From contig NZ_QURL01000004.1 in NCBI RefSeq assembly GCF_003403015.1, forward strand, positions 1-64,000: DNA of 64,000 bases, written 5' to 3'. This DNA comes from Fulvimarina endophytica (GTDB lineage: Bacteria > Pseudomonadota > Alphaproteobacteria > Rhizobiales > Rhizobiaceae). Of this stretch, positions 22,164-31,851 are shown one piece after another. Both the position numbers and the translations under genes were made by a program. How positions within the stretch are numbered: position 1 is the first letter of the stretch; each line of letters opens with the position of its first letter. The notes under the pieces are model-generated. The model was not told the origin of the DNA. It saw nothing but the letters and a program-made list of their open reading frames with translations, and searched no databases.

Positions 22164-22388
22164 TTAGACGAAGAGAAGAAGCAGCGCGATCAGCAGCGAG
22201 AAGATGCCCAGCGCTTCCGTCACGGCGAAGCCGAAGATCAGGCGGCCGAACTGGCCGTCGGCGGCCGACGGGTTGCGAAGAGCGCCCGCAAGGTACTGGG
22301 CGAACATGTTTCCGAGACCGAGGGCGGTCATGCCCATGCCGAAACAGGCCAGACCGGCTCCGACGTAACGTGCAGCTTCAGCTTCCAT
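22164..22388 (-). CDS. atpE: ATP synthase F0 subunit c
   Basis: The 74-aa proteolipid that forms the rotor ring. Two membrane hairpin helices are seen (RYVGAGLACFGMGMTALGLG and FGRLIFGFAVTEALGIFSLL), with the polar loop RNPSAADGQ between them. The proton-carrying glutamate is in AVTEALG of the second helix. The lack of any sodium-binding Gln/Glu pair suggests a proton-coupled enzyme. It lies between atpB and the b' gene. Confidence 0.97.
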   Translation of the reverse strand: MEAEAARYVGAGLACFGMGMTALGLGNMFAQYLAGALRNPSAADGQFGRLIFGFAVTEALGIFSLLIALLLLFV

Positions 22389-22450
22389 GGAATTCTCCTT
22401 TGTATGGATCGTGTATCAGGCAGCACCCGTTCGCCGGCGCTGCGACAGGG

Positions 22451-23257
22451 TCAGTGATGGGGATGAACCGCATCGTTGAGGTACATGCAGGTCAGGACTG
22501 CGAACACATAGGCCTGCAGGAACGCGACGAGGAATTCCAGGGCGGTGATCGCGACCGCCATCAGAAGCGGCAGGATCGATCCGATGACGCCAACGGCGCC
22601 CAGGGAAGACAGCGTCACGACGAAACCAGCGAACACCTTCAGGGTAATGTGTCCGGCCAGCATGTTGGCGAAGAGACGAACCGAGAGCGAGACCGGCCGC
22701 GACAGGAACGAGATGATCTCGATCAGCACCACGAAGGGCAGGATGGCCGCCGGCACCCCGGACGGGATGAACACCTTGAACCACGACCCGCCATGCTTGG
22801 CGATGCCGTATCCCACCACCACCGACATCACCACCATCGCCAGCGCGAAGGTGACGATGATGTGGCTCGTCACGGTGAAGAAATAGGGGAACATACCGAT
22901 CAGGTTCGCGACGAGCACGAAGGTGAAGATCGAGAACACGAAGGGGAAGAACCGCATGCCGGCAGTTCCGGCCGCTTCGCGCAGCATGTTCGCGGTGAAC
23001 TCGTAAGTGAGCTCGGTCATCGACTGCAGGCGGCCGGGAACAAGTCCGCGCCCACGGGTCGAATAATAGATGAAACCGGCGCTCAGGCCGGCGGTCGCCA
23101 GCATAAAGAGCGAAGAATTCGTGAACGAGAAGTCCAGCCCGCCGATCTGAATGGGCACGAGCGGAAAAACATCGAACTGATGAATCGGATCGGTCGGATT
23201 CGTCGCCAAACTCTGAAGTCCTTGTCGAAACGTCTTGAGCGTCCTTGAGCCGGCCAT
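22451..23257 (-). CDS. atpB: ATP synthase F0 subunit a
   Basis: The membrane subunit that forms the two proton half-channels. Conserved elements are DPIHQFDV, the helix with [20 protein letters not shown] that contains the essential arginine, and a terminal [21 protein letters not shown]. The total is 268 aa from the ATG at 23257; GTG at 23290, which would follow AAGAAGGG immediately, is an alternative. There are 5-6 membrane helices. It follows atpI at 60 bp and precedes atpE. Confidence 0.95.
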   Translation of the reverse strand: MAGSRTLKTFRQGLQSLATNPTDPIHQFDVFPLVPIQIGGLDFSFTNSSLFMLATAGLSAGFIYYSTRGRGLVPGRLQSMTELTYEFTANMLREAAGTAGMRFFPFVFSIFTFVLVANLIGMFPYFFTVTSHIIVTFALAMVVMSVVVGYGIAKHGGSWFKVFIPSGVPAAILPFVVLIEIISFLSRPVSLSVRLFANMLAGHITLKVFAGFVVTLSSLGAVGVIGSILPLLMAVAITALEFLVAFLQAYVFAVLTCMYLNDAVHPHH

Positions 23258-23317
23258 GGCAATAGCCGCTGACGCTCGCCTTCGCAACACCCCTTCTTGG
23301 ACGAATGGGCGCGTTTC

Positions 23318-23755
23318 CTACGAATTGCGCGGCTTTTCCGCCCGCTCCGCGTCCGCGGTCGCCTGCGGGGCGGCTGTGGGGGGCTTCGGAGACACATGCC
23401 GCAGCACGTTTCGAATGCCCGCGGCAAATCCGAACATCAGGAACACGATGAGGCCGAAGGGGGCGATGCCGGCGGTCCGGTCGATGAGAAAACCGATTCC
23501 CCCGCCCACGATGATTCCCGCCGCGAACTCGCTGGCAAGCTTCAGCCCCTCGGCCATGCCGCGCATGCTGGAGCCCGAGCCCGACTGGCGCTCGGTTTCC
23601 TGCGCCCGCGCCACCGAGCGCTCCGCCAGCTTTTCGCCGAGGGCTGCGCGCCGCGCGGCCCATTCGTCGGCCGCGACCGTCGCGGGCGACGTGCCCGGCG
23701 AAGCGGGGGGCAGAGCCCCCTCGCCGGGCTCGTCCCGGTCCGTTCTACCCGCCAT
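23318..23755 (-). CDS. atpI: ATP synthase protein I
   Basis: A 145-aa small membrane protein that heads many F0 operons and helps assembly of the c-ring. The C-terminal half has two hydrophobic helices (LASEFAAGIIVGGGIGFLI and APFGLIVFLMFGFAAGIRNVL), preceded by a charged N-terminal region. ATG at 23755 is chosen because AAGGAG lies 7 nt upstream; the longer ORF start at 23818 has none. It overlaps no gene and stands at the head of the F0 cluster. Confidence 0.88.
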   Translation of the reverse strand: MAGRTDRDEPGEGALPPASPGTSPATVAADEWAARRAALGEKLAERSVARAQETERQSGSGSSMRGMAEGLKLASEFAAGIIVGGGIGFLIDRTAGIAPFGLIVFLMFGFAAGIRNVLRHVSPKPPTAAPQATADAERAEKPRNS

Positions 23756-23847
23756 GTCGCGTCTCCTTCGTTGCGGCGGTCTGCGCCGATCGAAGGCGGA
23801 AGCCGCGCCGAGGATCATCCGGCACGGCCCCGCTCATCACAATTGGG

Positions 23848-24900
23848 TCAGTGCGCCTTTCCGCCGCCGGTGGAGCCCGACGACCATCCGGTCTTCATCA
23901 GGCTCGCGACGGTCGTCACGACGAGGACGCCGATGATGACCGCGAGCGAGAAGCCGGTGGTGATGTGCGGCACCCAGGTGATCGGCTCGCCGCCGTTGAT
24001 GAAGGACAACTCGTTCGCCTCCATCGCGTGGAAGATCAGCTTGACGCCGATGAAGCCGAGAATCACCGAGAGGCCGATGCCGAGATAGACCAGCCTGTCG
24101 AGCAGGCCGCCGATCAGGAAGTAGAGCTGCAGAAGGCCAAGCAGTGCGAAGGCGTTCGTCGTGAACACGATATAGGGCGCGTTGGTCAGGCCGTAGATCG
24201 CGGGAATCGAATCGAGCGCGAAGAGAAGGTCGGTCATGCCGAGGGCGAAGATGACGACCATCATGGGCGTCATCAGCCGTCTGCCGTTCTCCTTCACGAA
24301 CAGCGCATTGCCGTGGAACTCCGGCGTCGAGGGGAAGGTGCGGGCGAACCACTTCACCAAGCCGTTCGGCTCGTACTTCTCGTCCGTCGTCTTCTGGTGA
24401 CCGAAGCTCTCGCTCGCCAGCTTGACCGCCGTGCCGATCAGGAACAGGCCGAAGATGTAGAAGATCCAGGAGAACTGCTCGATTGCCGCCGCACCGACGG
24501 CAATGAAGATGCCGCGCATGATCAGCGCCAGCACGATGCCGATGAGCAGCGCCTTCTGCTGGTCCTCGCGCGGAACCTGGAAACTCTTCATGATGATGAC
24601 GAAGACGAAGAGATTGTCGATCGACAGGCTCTTCTCGGTCACGAAGCCGGCGAAATATTCGAGCCCGTGCTTGTGGTCCCAGAAATACCAGAGCGCGCCG
24701 CCGAAGACGATGGCGAGTCCCACATAGACCGCCGACCAGGTGGCCGCTTCGCGGAAGGTCGGCTCGTGCGCCTTGCGCACGTGAACCAGGAAGTCGAACA
24801 GGAAAAGCCCGGCGATGCCGGCGATCGTCGCCAGCCAGATCCAGGTCGCGACCGGATCGCCAAGTCCCTGGCCTACAGCAGTGCTTTCCACTCGTCCCAC
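23848..24900 (-). CDS. TerC/Alx-family integral membrane protein
   Basis: A 350-aa membrane protein with about 9 helices. TerC signatures are TEKSLSIDNLFVFVIIM and LFALDSIPAIYGLTNAPYIVFTTNAFALLGLLQLYFL, which include acidic residues thought to bind divalent cations, with a hydrophilic loop in the middle (about residues 180-210). Related Alx and MntP-type proteins export manganese, so a metal-export role in manganese or oxidative stress is likely but not proven. No yybP-ykoY riboswitch was recognised upstream. The gene lies opposite no operon partner. Confidence 0.93.
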   Translation of the reverse strand: MGRVESTAVGQGLGDPVATWIWLATIAGIAGLFLFDFLVHVRKAHEPTFREAATWSAVYVGLAIVFGGALWYFWDHKHGLEYFAGFVTEKSLSIDNLFVFVIIMKSFQVPREDQQKALLIGIVLALIMRGIFIAVGAAAIEQFSWIFYIFGLFLIGTAVKLASESFGHQKTTDEKYEPNGLVKWFARTFPSTPEFHGNALFVKENGRRLMTPMMVVIFALGMTDLLFALDSIPAIYGLTNAPYIVFTTNAFALLGLLQLYFLIGGLLDRLVYLGIGLSVILGFIGVKLIFHAMEANELSFINGGEPITWVPHITTGFSLAVIIGVLVVTTVASLMKTGWSSGSTGGGKAH

Positions 24901-25017
24901 TCCCTCGCTTGAAACCGCGGCCGATCTCGCATCCGCCGCGCGCCAAGGGTCAGGCTGCAGAACCGGCGGTGATCGGGCAGGCCCTACTTAGTGAGGAACG
25001 CTTCCGGCACAATGGAC

Positions 25018-25175
25018 GGATGCGACATCGCCCCGTCGCATCCGCTGTCGCATGTCCGATGAGACGGAAAAGACACGGGGGCGAACCGGGAAGAGCGGGC
25101 CTCGCGGGCCCGTTCAGGCCCGCCGAGGTCCGCTATCCGGCGAGGGTTCAAGGCGCCGCGCGAGGGCGCGGTGCC
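25018..25175. repeat. Cluster of three inverted repeats between terC and the BMP gene
   Basis: This gene-free gap (24901-25254) holds a perfect 9-bp stem GGATGCGAC/GTCGCATCC (25018-25026 with 25035-25043), an 8-bp stem GCGGGCCT/AGGCCCGC (25095-25102 with 25116-25123), and a 10-bp stem with one G-U pair (25152-25161 with 25166-25175). None has a T-tract on either strand, so they are not ordinary terminators. Their role is unknown. Confidence 0.6.
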
Positions 25176-25254
25176 GATCCCCGCCTCACACATGCCCCGC
25201 AGGCTGGCCGCAACGTGCCGCGCCCTGCCCGCTACGAGATTTGTCTCGCTCCCG

Positions 25255-26355
25255 TCAGCTCTTCACGCCTTCCACATACCAGTCCATCTTGAGCAGGTCC
25301 TCGTCCGGGATCTCCTCGCCCTCCGGAATACGGACCTCACCCGCCTGATCGGTGATCGGGCCGGTGAAGATGTCGTAGTTTCCGGCCTTGGTGTCGTCGT
25401 AGACCTTCTGGGCGGCCGCCTTCACGTCCTCCGGCATCGCCTCGTTGAAGGGCGACATCACCACTTCGCCGTCCTCCATGCCGAGCCAGACGTTCTGCGG
25501 CTCCCAGCTGCCGTCGAGCACGGCCTCGACGCGCTTCACGTAATAGGGGCACCATTCGTCGATGATCGCGGTCATGTGCGCCTCAGGTGCGAAGCTCGTC
25601 ATGTCCGAGGCCTGGCCGAAGGCGATCGCGCCGGCCTTCTGCGCGGCCTGGATGGGGGCCGGCGAATCGGTGTGCTGGGTGATCACGTCCGCCCCCTGCG
25701 ACAGAAGCGCATTGGCCGCGTCCGCCTCCTTGGCCGGATCGTACCAGGAGTTCACCCAGACGACCTGGGTCTCGAAGTCCGGATTGACCTTGCGCGCCGC
25801 CAGCGTGAAGGCGTTGATGCCCATCACCACCTCGGGGATCGGGAAGGAGGCGATATAGCCCGCCTTGCCGCTTTCGCTCATCATGCCGGCGATCGTGCCC
25901 AGCACCGCCCGGCCCTGGTAGAAGCGGGCATTGTAGAGGCTCATATTGCCGGGAGCCGCCTGATAGCCGGTGGCATGCTCGAACTTCACGTCGGGAAACT
26001 GCCGCGCGACCTTGATCGTCGGGTTCATGAAGCCGAAGGAGGTGGCGAAGACGATGTCCGCGCCGTCCTGGGCGAGCTGGCGGATCACGCGTTCGGCGTC
26101 GGGGCCTTCGGGAACGCTTTCCACGAAGGTGGTCTCCACCCTGTCGCCGAGCTTTTCGGCCATGCACTGGCGGGCCTGGTCATGGGCATAGGTCCAGCCG
26201 AAATCGCCGACGGGTCCCACATAGACGAAGGCCGCCTTGACCTTGTCCTTGCCGCCGGAGGCCGCGCCGTCCTGGGCAAGGGCGATCGGCGAGGACAGGG
26301 CGGCCGCCGTGAACGCGGCGGCGGCCAGAAGACGGCTTCTCTTGAGATCGAACAT
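25255..26355 (-). CDS. BMP-family ABC transporter substrate-binding protein
   Basis: A 366-aa periplasmic binding protein with a Sec signal peptide (FDLKRSRLLAAAAFTAAALSSPIALA). The PnrA/Med (BMP) fold shows in VKAAFVYVGPVGDFGWTYAHDQ, ADIVFATSFGFMNP and GYIASFPIPEVVMGINAF. BMP proteins of this branch bind purine nucleosides such as guanosine and xanthosine. AGGAG lies 6 nt before the ATG at 26355. The open frame extending upstream to 27387 is a shadow. It is the last gene of a four-gene transporter operon. The ligand is inferred from family, not from binding residues. Confidence 0.93.
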   Translation of the reverse strand: MFDLKRSRLLAAAAFTAAALSSPIALAQDGAASGGKDKVKAAFVYVGPVGDFGWTYAHDQARQCMAEKLGDRVETTFVESVPEGPDAERVIRQLAQDGADIVFATSFGFMNPTIKVARQFPDVKFEHATGYQAAPGNMSLYNARFYQGRAVLGTIAGMMSESGKAGYIASFPIPEVVMGINAFTLAARKVNPDFETQVVWVNSWYDPAKEADAANALLSQGADVITQHTDSPAPIQAAQKAGAIAFGQASDMTSFAPEAHMTAIIDEWCPYYVKRVEAVLDGSWEPQNVWLGMEDGEVVMSPFNEAMPEDVKAAAQKVYDDTKAGNYDIFTGPITDQAGEVRIPEGEEIPDEDLLKMDWYVEGVKS

Positions 26356-26381
26356 GAAGGCTCCTGTGAACGAGGGGAGGA

Positions 26382-27296
26382 TCAGACCGCCGGCCTGAAC
26401 GGCTTGCCGAGGCAGGCGGGCGCATGGGTCGCGTTCCGGCGGCCGAGCGAGATGACCGCGAGGACGACGATGGTCGCGAGATAGGGAAGCGCCGAGAGGA
26501 ATTCGGGCGCGAACAAGGCGAAGCCGGCAGCTTTCGCCTGGAGCTCCATGGTGATGACGAAGCCGAAGAGATAGGCCCCGAGAAGCAGGCGGCCGGGCTT
26601 CCATGAGGCGAAGACCACGAGGGCGATGGCGATCCAGCCGCGCCCGGCGGTCAGGCGCTCGGCCCACATCGGCGTGAGAACCAGCGAATAGTAGGAGCCC
26701 GCGAGCCCCGCCATCGCACCGCCGAACAGGACGGCGAGATAGCGGATCTTCAGCACCGGATAGCCGATCGCATGAGCCGCATCGCTGCTCTCGCCGACGG
26801 CGCGCAGGATCAGACCCTGACGCGAATGCTTGAGGAACCACCAGACCGCGAGTGTCAGGAGAAGCGCCAGATAGACGAGCGGCGACTGGCCGAAGAGGAG
26901 GCGCAGGATCGGATCGTCGAAGGCGACGAGCGGCCCGAGCGTCGTCGTCGTGATGCCCACGAAGGGCGCGCCGGCCAGTGCCGAGACGCCGGTTCCGAAG
27001 ATCGCGAGCGCAAGACCCGTCGCCACCTGATTGGCCATCAGGGAAAGGGTGAGCAACGCGAAGACGAGGGAGACGAGAGCGCCGGCGAGAAGCGCTGCGA
27101 CCGCGCCCAGCGCGGGCACGCCCGTCGTATAGGAGACCGCGAAGCCCGCGACCGCGCCGATCAGCATCATGCCCTCGACGCCGAGATTGAGGACGCCGGA
27201 CTTCTCGACGACGAGTTCGCCGAGGGCGGCGATCAGCAGAGGCGTCGCAGCACCGGCTGCGGCCATGAGAATGGCGACGACGAGATCGAGGCTCAT
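26382..27296 (-). CDS. ABC transporter permease 2 (nucleoside type)
   Basis: A 304-aa inner-membrane permease of the branched-chain/ribose type. Typical segments are ELVVEKSGVLNLGVEGMMLIGAVAGF and FGTGVSALAGAPFVGI near the N-terminus and GRGWIAIALVVFASWKPGRLLLGAYLFG near the C-terminus, in about 8 helices. Its start overlaps the stop of permease 1 by four bases (ATGA at 27293-27296), indicating translational coupling. It is the NupQ/YufP-like partner of the gene upstream. Confidence 0.93.
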   Translation of the reverse strand: MSLDLVVAILMAAAGAATPLLIAALGELVVEKSGVLNLGVEGMMLIGAVAGFAVSYTTGVPALGAVAALLAGALVSLVFALLTLSLMANQVATGLALAIFGTGVSALAGAPFVGITTTTLGPLVAFDDPILRLLFGQSPLVYLALLLTLAVWWFLKHSRQGLILRAVGESSDAAHAIGYPVLKIRYLAVLFGGAMAGLAGSYYSLVLTPMWAERLTAGRGWIAIALVVFASWKPGRLLLGAYLFGFVITMELQAKAAGFALFAPEFLSALPYLATIVVLAVISLGRRNATHAPACLGKPFRPAV

Positions 27297-28453
27297 GCGC
27301 GCTGGGTTCCGGTCGTGGAGGGAGTGGGGATGGCGCTTCCGGGCGTCGGCGATATTGCGGCGGCCCCGCCCGATGCGTCCTGCGCACGGCGCGCCCTCCC
27401 CCGCTTCACGCGGTAGCCGGCGAGGATGTCGAAGCCGAGAAGGAAGAAGAGGATCAGCGCCTGGAAGGCGCCGGCCGCAGCACTCGGCAGACCGATCGCG
27501 GTCTGTGCGTTCTCGCCGCCCACATAGGTCAGCGCCAGAACGAGGCTCGCGATCAGGATGCCGAGCGGATTGAGCCGGCCGAGAAAGGCGACGATGATGG
27601 CGCTGTAGCCGTAGCCGGTGGGAAAGGACGGCACCATCTGGCCGAAGGGTCCGGAGGCTTCGAGGATTCCCGCGAGCCCTGCGAGCCCTCCGCCGAGAAG
27701 AAGCGCGAACCAGACCGTCGCATTCACCGAGAAGCCCGCGAACCGCGCGGCCTTCGGGCTCGCGCCGACGCTTCGCACCTGGAACCCGACGATGGTCCGG
27801 GTCATCAGCCCAAAGGCCGTCAACGCCACCGCGGCGGCGATGGGCACGCCGAGATGGATGAGCGTTCCGGGAAACGCCATCGGCAGGGTCTGGTCGAAGC
27901 TGAACATCGCGGTCTGGGGGAAGTTGAACCCCATCGGGTCCTTCCAGGGCCCGCGCATCAGGTAATAGAGAAGCTGGATCGCCACATAGTTGAGCATCAG
28001 CGAGGACAGGATCTCGTTGACGCCGAGTTTCGTGCGCAGCAGCGCCGGCACCGCCGCATAGGCCATGCCGCCGAGGATGCCTGCGAGGATCATCGCCGGA
28101 AGGATCCAGCCGCCCTGGAGGTCGAGGGTCTGCAGGGCGACGAAGGTGCCGCCGAGCCCGCCGAGAATGTACTGCCCCTCGGCGCCGATATTCCAGACAT
28201 TGGCCCGAAAGCCGATCGCAAGCCCGGTGGCGATGATCGCGAGCGGCGCGGCCTTCACCAGAAGGTCCTGCCACCGATAGGGATTGAGGAGCGGGGCGAC
28301 GAAGATCTCGTAGACCGCCGAAAGCCCGTCATGGCCGAGCAGCGTGAAGAGGATCGCGCCGGCAACGAGCGCGCAGAACACCGCGACCACGGGGGCTGCA
28401 AGGCTTGCGGCGCGGCTCGCCTCGCGGCGCGGTTCGAGGGCAAAAAGGCTCAT
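27293..28453 (-). CDS. ABC transporter permease 1 (nucleoside type)
   Basis: A 386-aa permease with about 8-10 helices and a long C-terminal extension rich in Ala, Ser and Thr (about residues 355-386). Key segments are GFRANVWNIGAEGQYILGGLGG, NEILSSLMLNYVAIQLLYYL and ARFAGFSVNATVWFALLLGGGLAGLAGI, as in the BMP-associated NupP type. It starts in an ATGA overlap with the ATPase stop (28450-28453) and ends in one with permease 2, so the three are translated as a unit. Confidence 0.93.
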   Translation of the reverse strand: MSLFALEPRREASRAASLAAPVVAVFCALVAGAILFTLLGHDGLSAVYEIFVAPLLNPYRWQDLLVKAAPLAIIATGLAIGFRANVWNIGAEGQYILGGLGGTFVALQTLDLQGGWILPAMILAGILGGMAYAAVPALLRTKLGVNEILSSLMLNYVAIQLLYYLMRGPWKDPMGFNFPQTAMFSFDQTLPMAFPGTLIHLGVPIAAAVALTAFGLMTRTIVGFQVRSVGASPKAARFAGFSVNATVWFALLLGGGLAGLAGILEASGPFGQMVPSFPTGYGYSAIIVAFLGRLNPLGILIASLVLALTYVGGENAQTAIGLPSAAAGAFQALILFFLLGFDILAGYRVKRGRARRAQDASGGAAAISPTPGSAIPTPSTTGTQRA

Positions 28454-30003
28454 GCCGCCCTCCCGGCACCGAGCATCGCCTCGCTTTCGGGATCGTCCTC
28501 GCCGTGGACGCCGCCCATCAAAAGGCCGATGCGCTCGATGGAGACGCCCGCGACCTCCATGGCCTCCGACAGACGCCCGCCGTTCATCACCGCGATCCGG
28601 TCCGAGAGTTCGAGGAGTTCGTCGAGATCCTGGCTGAGGCACAGGATCGCCGCGCCCCGCGAGGCGAGATCGATCATCGCCTGCCGGATGAAGGCCGCAG
28701 CCCCGGCGTCGACACCCCAGGTCGGCTGGGAGACGATGAAGACCTTCGGCTCACCGAGAATCTCGCGTCCGACGAGGAATTTCTGGAGATTGCCGCCCGA
28801 AAGGCTCGCCGCCGCCGCCTCCGGACCGTTCGCGCGCACCGAGAAGGCGTCGATGACGGTCTTGGCATAGATGCGCGCGCGCCCGAGGCGAAGCAGTCCG
28901 CCGGCAGCCGTCAGGCCGGCCGGTCCGCGGGCCGAAAGGACCGCATTCTCGGCCAGCGTCATCGCACCGATCGCCGAATGGCCGTTGCGCTCCTCCGGCA
29001 GGGCGGAGAGGCCCCGCTTGCGCCGTGCACCGACACCGAGGCGCGAGATCTCCGCACCATCGAGATGGATCGATCCCGAAACCCCAGTGAGGCGTTCGCC
29101 GGACAAGACCGAGACGAGTTCGTTCTGTCCGTTCCCCGCCACACCGGCGATTCCGAGGATCTCTCCGGCGCGAACCGAAAGGGAGACGGATTTGAGGCTC
29201 GTGCCGAAGGGCGGCTCGCCGGGCGCGTCGAGGCCGTCGACGGCGAGGCGCGGCTTTCCGATCAGCCCCTTGGCCTTGGTCGAGATGTCCTTGAGCGAGC
29301 CGCCGATCATCATCTCGGCCATGGAACGGGCCGATTCGCGGGCCGGATCGCAGGTCCCGACCACCTTGCCGCCGCGCAGGATCGTCGCCGTGTCGCACAG
29401 CGCCTTGATCTCGGCGAGCTTGTGGGAAATGTAGAGGATCGAGCAGCCCTCGTCGCGCAGCTGGCGCAGCACCTTGAACAGGCGCTCCACTTCCTGCGGC
29501 GTCAGGACCGAGGTCGGCTCGTCCATGATGAGGAGTTTCGGCTTCTGGATCAGGGCGCGCACGATCTCGATGCGCTGGCGCTCGCCCACCGACAGCGTAT
29601 GAACCTCCCGCTGCGGATCGAGCGAGAGGTCGTATTCGGTCAGAACCTCCCTGATCCGCGCATCGAGCGTCCGGCCCGAGGGCGGATTGTCCATGCCGAG
29701 GGCGATATTCTCCAGAACCGTCATCGCCTCGAACAGGGAGAAGTGCTGGAACACCATTCCGATGCCGAGCCGGCGTGCCTCGTTCGGCGATCCGATCGAG
29801 ACGGTCCGGCCGTCGATCGCGATCGAGCCCTCGTCGGCCCGCTGGACGCCGTAGATGATCTTGACGAGCGTCGACTTGCCCGCGCCGTTCTCCCCGAGAA
29901 GGGCGTGGATCTCGCCGGGCGCCACCGCGAAGGACACGTCCTCGTTGGCCGTCACGCCCGGAAAACGCTTGGTGATCCCGGAGAGTTCGAGGCGCGGCGT
30001 CAT
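28450..30003 (-). CDS. ABC transporter ATP-binding protein with two NBDs (nucleoside type)
   Basis: A 517-aa fused ATPase with two nucleotide-binding domains, as in sugar- and nucleoside-type importers. Domain 1 has Walker A GENGAGKST (near residue 36), signature LSVGERQRIEIVRAL and Walker B LLIMDEPTSVLT. Domain 2 is degenerate: GVAGNGQNELVSV replaces Walker A and the Walker B is weakened to VFIVSQPTWGVD, as in other enzymes of the family. Because domain 1 is intact, one catalytic site is expected per monomer. The ATG at 30003 is preferred; the frame upstream of it is not family-like. It heads the operon ATPase-permease-permease-BMP. Confidence 0.94.
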   Translation of the reverse strand: MTPRLELSGITKRFPGVTANEDVSFAVAPGEIHALLGENGAGKSTLVKIIYGVQRADEGSIAIDGRTVSIGSPNEARRLGIGMVFQHFSLFEAMTVLENIALGMDNPPSGRTLDARIREVLTEYDLSLDPQREVHTLSVGERQRIEIVRALIQKPKLLIMDEPTSVLTPQEVERLFKVLRQLRDEGCSILYISHKLAEIKALCDTATILRGGKVVGTCDPARESARSMAEMMIGGSLKDISTKAKGLIGKPRLAVDGLDAPGEPPFGTSLKSVSLSVRAGEILGIAGVAGNGQNELVSVLSGERLTGVSGSIHLDGAEISRLGVGARRKRGLSALPEERNGHSAIGAMTLAENAVLSARGPAGLTAAGGLLRLGRARIYAKTVIDAFSVRANGPEAAAASLSGGNLQKFLVGREILGEPKVFIVSQPTWGVDAGAAAFIRQAMIDLASRGAAILCLSQDLDELLELSDRIAVMNGGRLSEAMEVAGVSIERIGLLMGGVHGEDDPESEAMLGAGRAA

Positions 30004-30132
30004 GGGTGGCGGTTCGGGTCCGTTGATGGCGTCTGCCTCACTATGGCATCCGCCGAGGAGATCTGCCAAGCGAACGGGCAGGTTTTTCCCATGATAAGAA
30101 ACGAGGCATGACGAGCGCCGCTTCCGCCCCGC

Positions 30133-31680
30133 TCAATCGTCTTCGGCGATGCGGCGCAGCTTGATCGCCTTCACGATATCCGAGAGGGACTTGCGGTCCG
30201 ATTTGCGCCCGCCCGCGACGATCGTCTCGTAGTAATCGCGCTTGGCCCGGTACATTCCCTCGTCGGCCCGGTTCACCACCTCCTCCAGCCGCTCGCCCGC
30301 AAGCCCCGTCGCAAGGCCGATGGAGAAGGACAGTTCCGCCCCCGGATAGAAGCGGTTGTTGATCGCGGTGAGCTTGCCGATCTCATCCATCAAGGCCTGC
30401 CCGTCCTCCTCGCCGCTTCCCGGCATCAGGACCACGAACTCGTCGCCGCCGATGCGCGCGGCCCGCATGGGGTCGCTGACGGCCTCGCGCAGCACCTCGC
30501 CCGCCCGCCGCAGGACCCCATCGCCGGCGGCATGGCCGAGCGTGTCGTTGACGTGTTTCAGACCGTTGAGATCGGCCGCGAGCACCGTCACCGGATAGGC
30601 CCCGCACCGCTCCAGCCGCTTCAGTTCGTCGTCGAAGAACGAGCGGTTGTTCAGCTTCGTGAGGACGTCGTGCTTGCCGAGATATTCGAGATAGGCTTCC
30701 GCCTTCTTGCGCGCGGTGATGTCGGTCAGCGCGATCTGCGCGAGCGACCAGTCGTGCTCGTGGCCGGGGAAGATCGAAAGCTGCATGTGCAGATGGATCA
30801 CCTGCCCGTCGAGCCCGTAATTGACCACTTCGCGCACGTGGAAGCTCTGCCCGTCCCACAGCTTGATGATCATTTCCTTGAAATAGGGCGCGGTTTCGGG
30901 GCGGAAGACCTCTCCGAGCCGCGAGAACAGCTCCGCCTTCGTTTGTGCCCCGTAGAGGGTCAGCGTGTGCTGGTTGACGTCGACGACGCGGATCTCGCGC
31001 ATGCAGCGCTCGACGAATTCGGGATGGACGTCGACGAAGGTGCGGAAATCGCTCACCCCCATCGCCCTCACCTCGGCGAGCATATCCTTGATCTTGCTGA
31101 GATCCTCGACCCAGAGCGAGATCGGGGAGTGCTCGAACAGGGCCCGCGAGAAGGTTTCGCTCGCAGCCAGGCGCCGCATGCTTTCCTCGCGCGCCGAGAC
31201 GTCCTCGGTGGAGACGAGGACGCAGCTCCAGTCGTCCTCGTAGCCGGGCATGATCCGGCCCTTGACCTGCATGTGCAGGGGCTCGCCCTTCAGCGTGTAG
31301 TTGACGGCAAGGCTCGTGAACCCGCTGCCCCGCTCGTAGAGCTGGCAGAGTTCGAGGCGGTGGTTCTCGTACATGTCGCCGGAGAAGACGGTGCCGAGAT
31401 TGTCCCGCAGCTCCTCCACCGACCGCGCCTTCAGAAGCGCGAGCGTCCGCTCGTTGACCGCGAGGATGCGGATGGCGGCCGCCGAGCGGCGCACCGTGTC
31501 GCGGTCGTTCGCAAGATGGGCGGCGAGGCCCGTGACCCCTTGGGCCCGCAGATCGTCGAGAAGTCGCTTGACCCCGCTCCAGTCCTCGATCCAGAGCGGA
31601 ACGGGTGCGTTGACGAAGACCTCGTCATCGGCAAAGGGCGGATGGCCCTGGGGGATATCGTCTTCGGGTCGGTTCCACAT
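30133..31680 (-). CDS. Two PAS-like domains plus GGDEF (diguanylate cyclase)
   Basis: A 515-aa probable cyclase making cyclic di-GMP. Two related sensor segments each open with a PxxLWIEDWS-like motif (about residues 27-150 and 170-310), followed by a linker and a GGDEF domain whose catalytic signature GGDEF is intact at residues 411-415, in ARIGGDEFVVLMP. The RxxD inhibitory site is absent (SDPM in its place), so product inhibition is not expected. There is no transmembrane helix, so it is probably cytoplasmic. The start at 31680 (MWNRPEDD) avoids a poorly conserved extension; no operon partners are near. Confidence 0.9.
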   Translation of the reverse strand: MWNRPEDDIPQGHPPFADDEVFVNAPVPLWIEDWSGVKRLLDDLRAQGVTGLAAHLANDRDTVRRSAAAIRILAVNERTLALLKARSVEELRDNLGTVFSGDMYENHRLELCQLYERGSGFTSLAVNYTLKGEPLHMQVKGRIMPGYEDDWSCVLVSTEDVSAREESMRRLAASETFSRALFEHSPISLWVEDLSKIKDMLAEVRAMGVSDFRTFVDVHPEFVERCMREIRVVDVNQHTLTLYGAQTKAELFSRLGEVFRPETAPYFKEMIIKLWDGQSFHVREVVNYGLDGQVIHLHMQLSIFPGHEHDWSLAQIALTDITARKKAEAYLEYLGKHDVLTKLNNRSFFDDELKRLERCGAYPVTVLAADLNGLKHVNDTLGHAAGDGVLRRAGEVLREAVSDPMRAARIGGDEFVVLMPGSGEEDGQALMDEIGKLTAINNRFYPGAELSFSIGLATGLAGERLEEVVNRADEGMYRAKRDYYETIVAGGRKSDRKSLSDIVKAIKLRRIAEDD

Positions 31681-31851
31681 CGTCCGGTTTCGTTCCAGAT
31701 CCTTCGTCAGCGCAGTGCCGCGTGATGAAGCGCTAAACCGGTTTATCCGGCAATCCGACAAGTGAGAAGCCAGGCTGAGGGTTTTTCGCACCGCACACTG
31801 TGTTTCCACACGTGTATCGGGCGGGCCGGCACCCTCTAACCCCTTCACACG

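Noticed and set aside
24901-25254. yybP-ykoY manganese riboswitch before terC
   Set aside because: Hairpins exist but the conserved core bases of the motif were not recognised.
25255-27387. A long frame suggesting an N-terminal extension of the BMP protein
   Set aside because: The extension is a shadow of the permease gene; the signal peptide begins at 26355 with a ribosome binding site.
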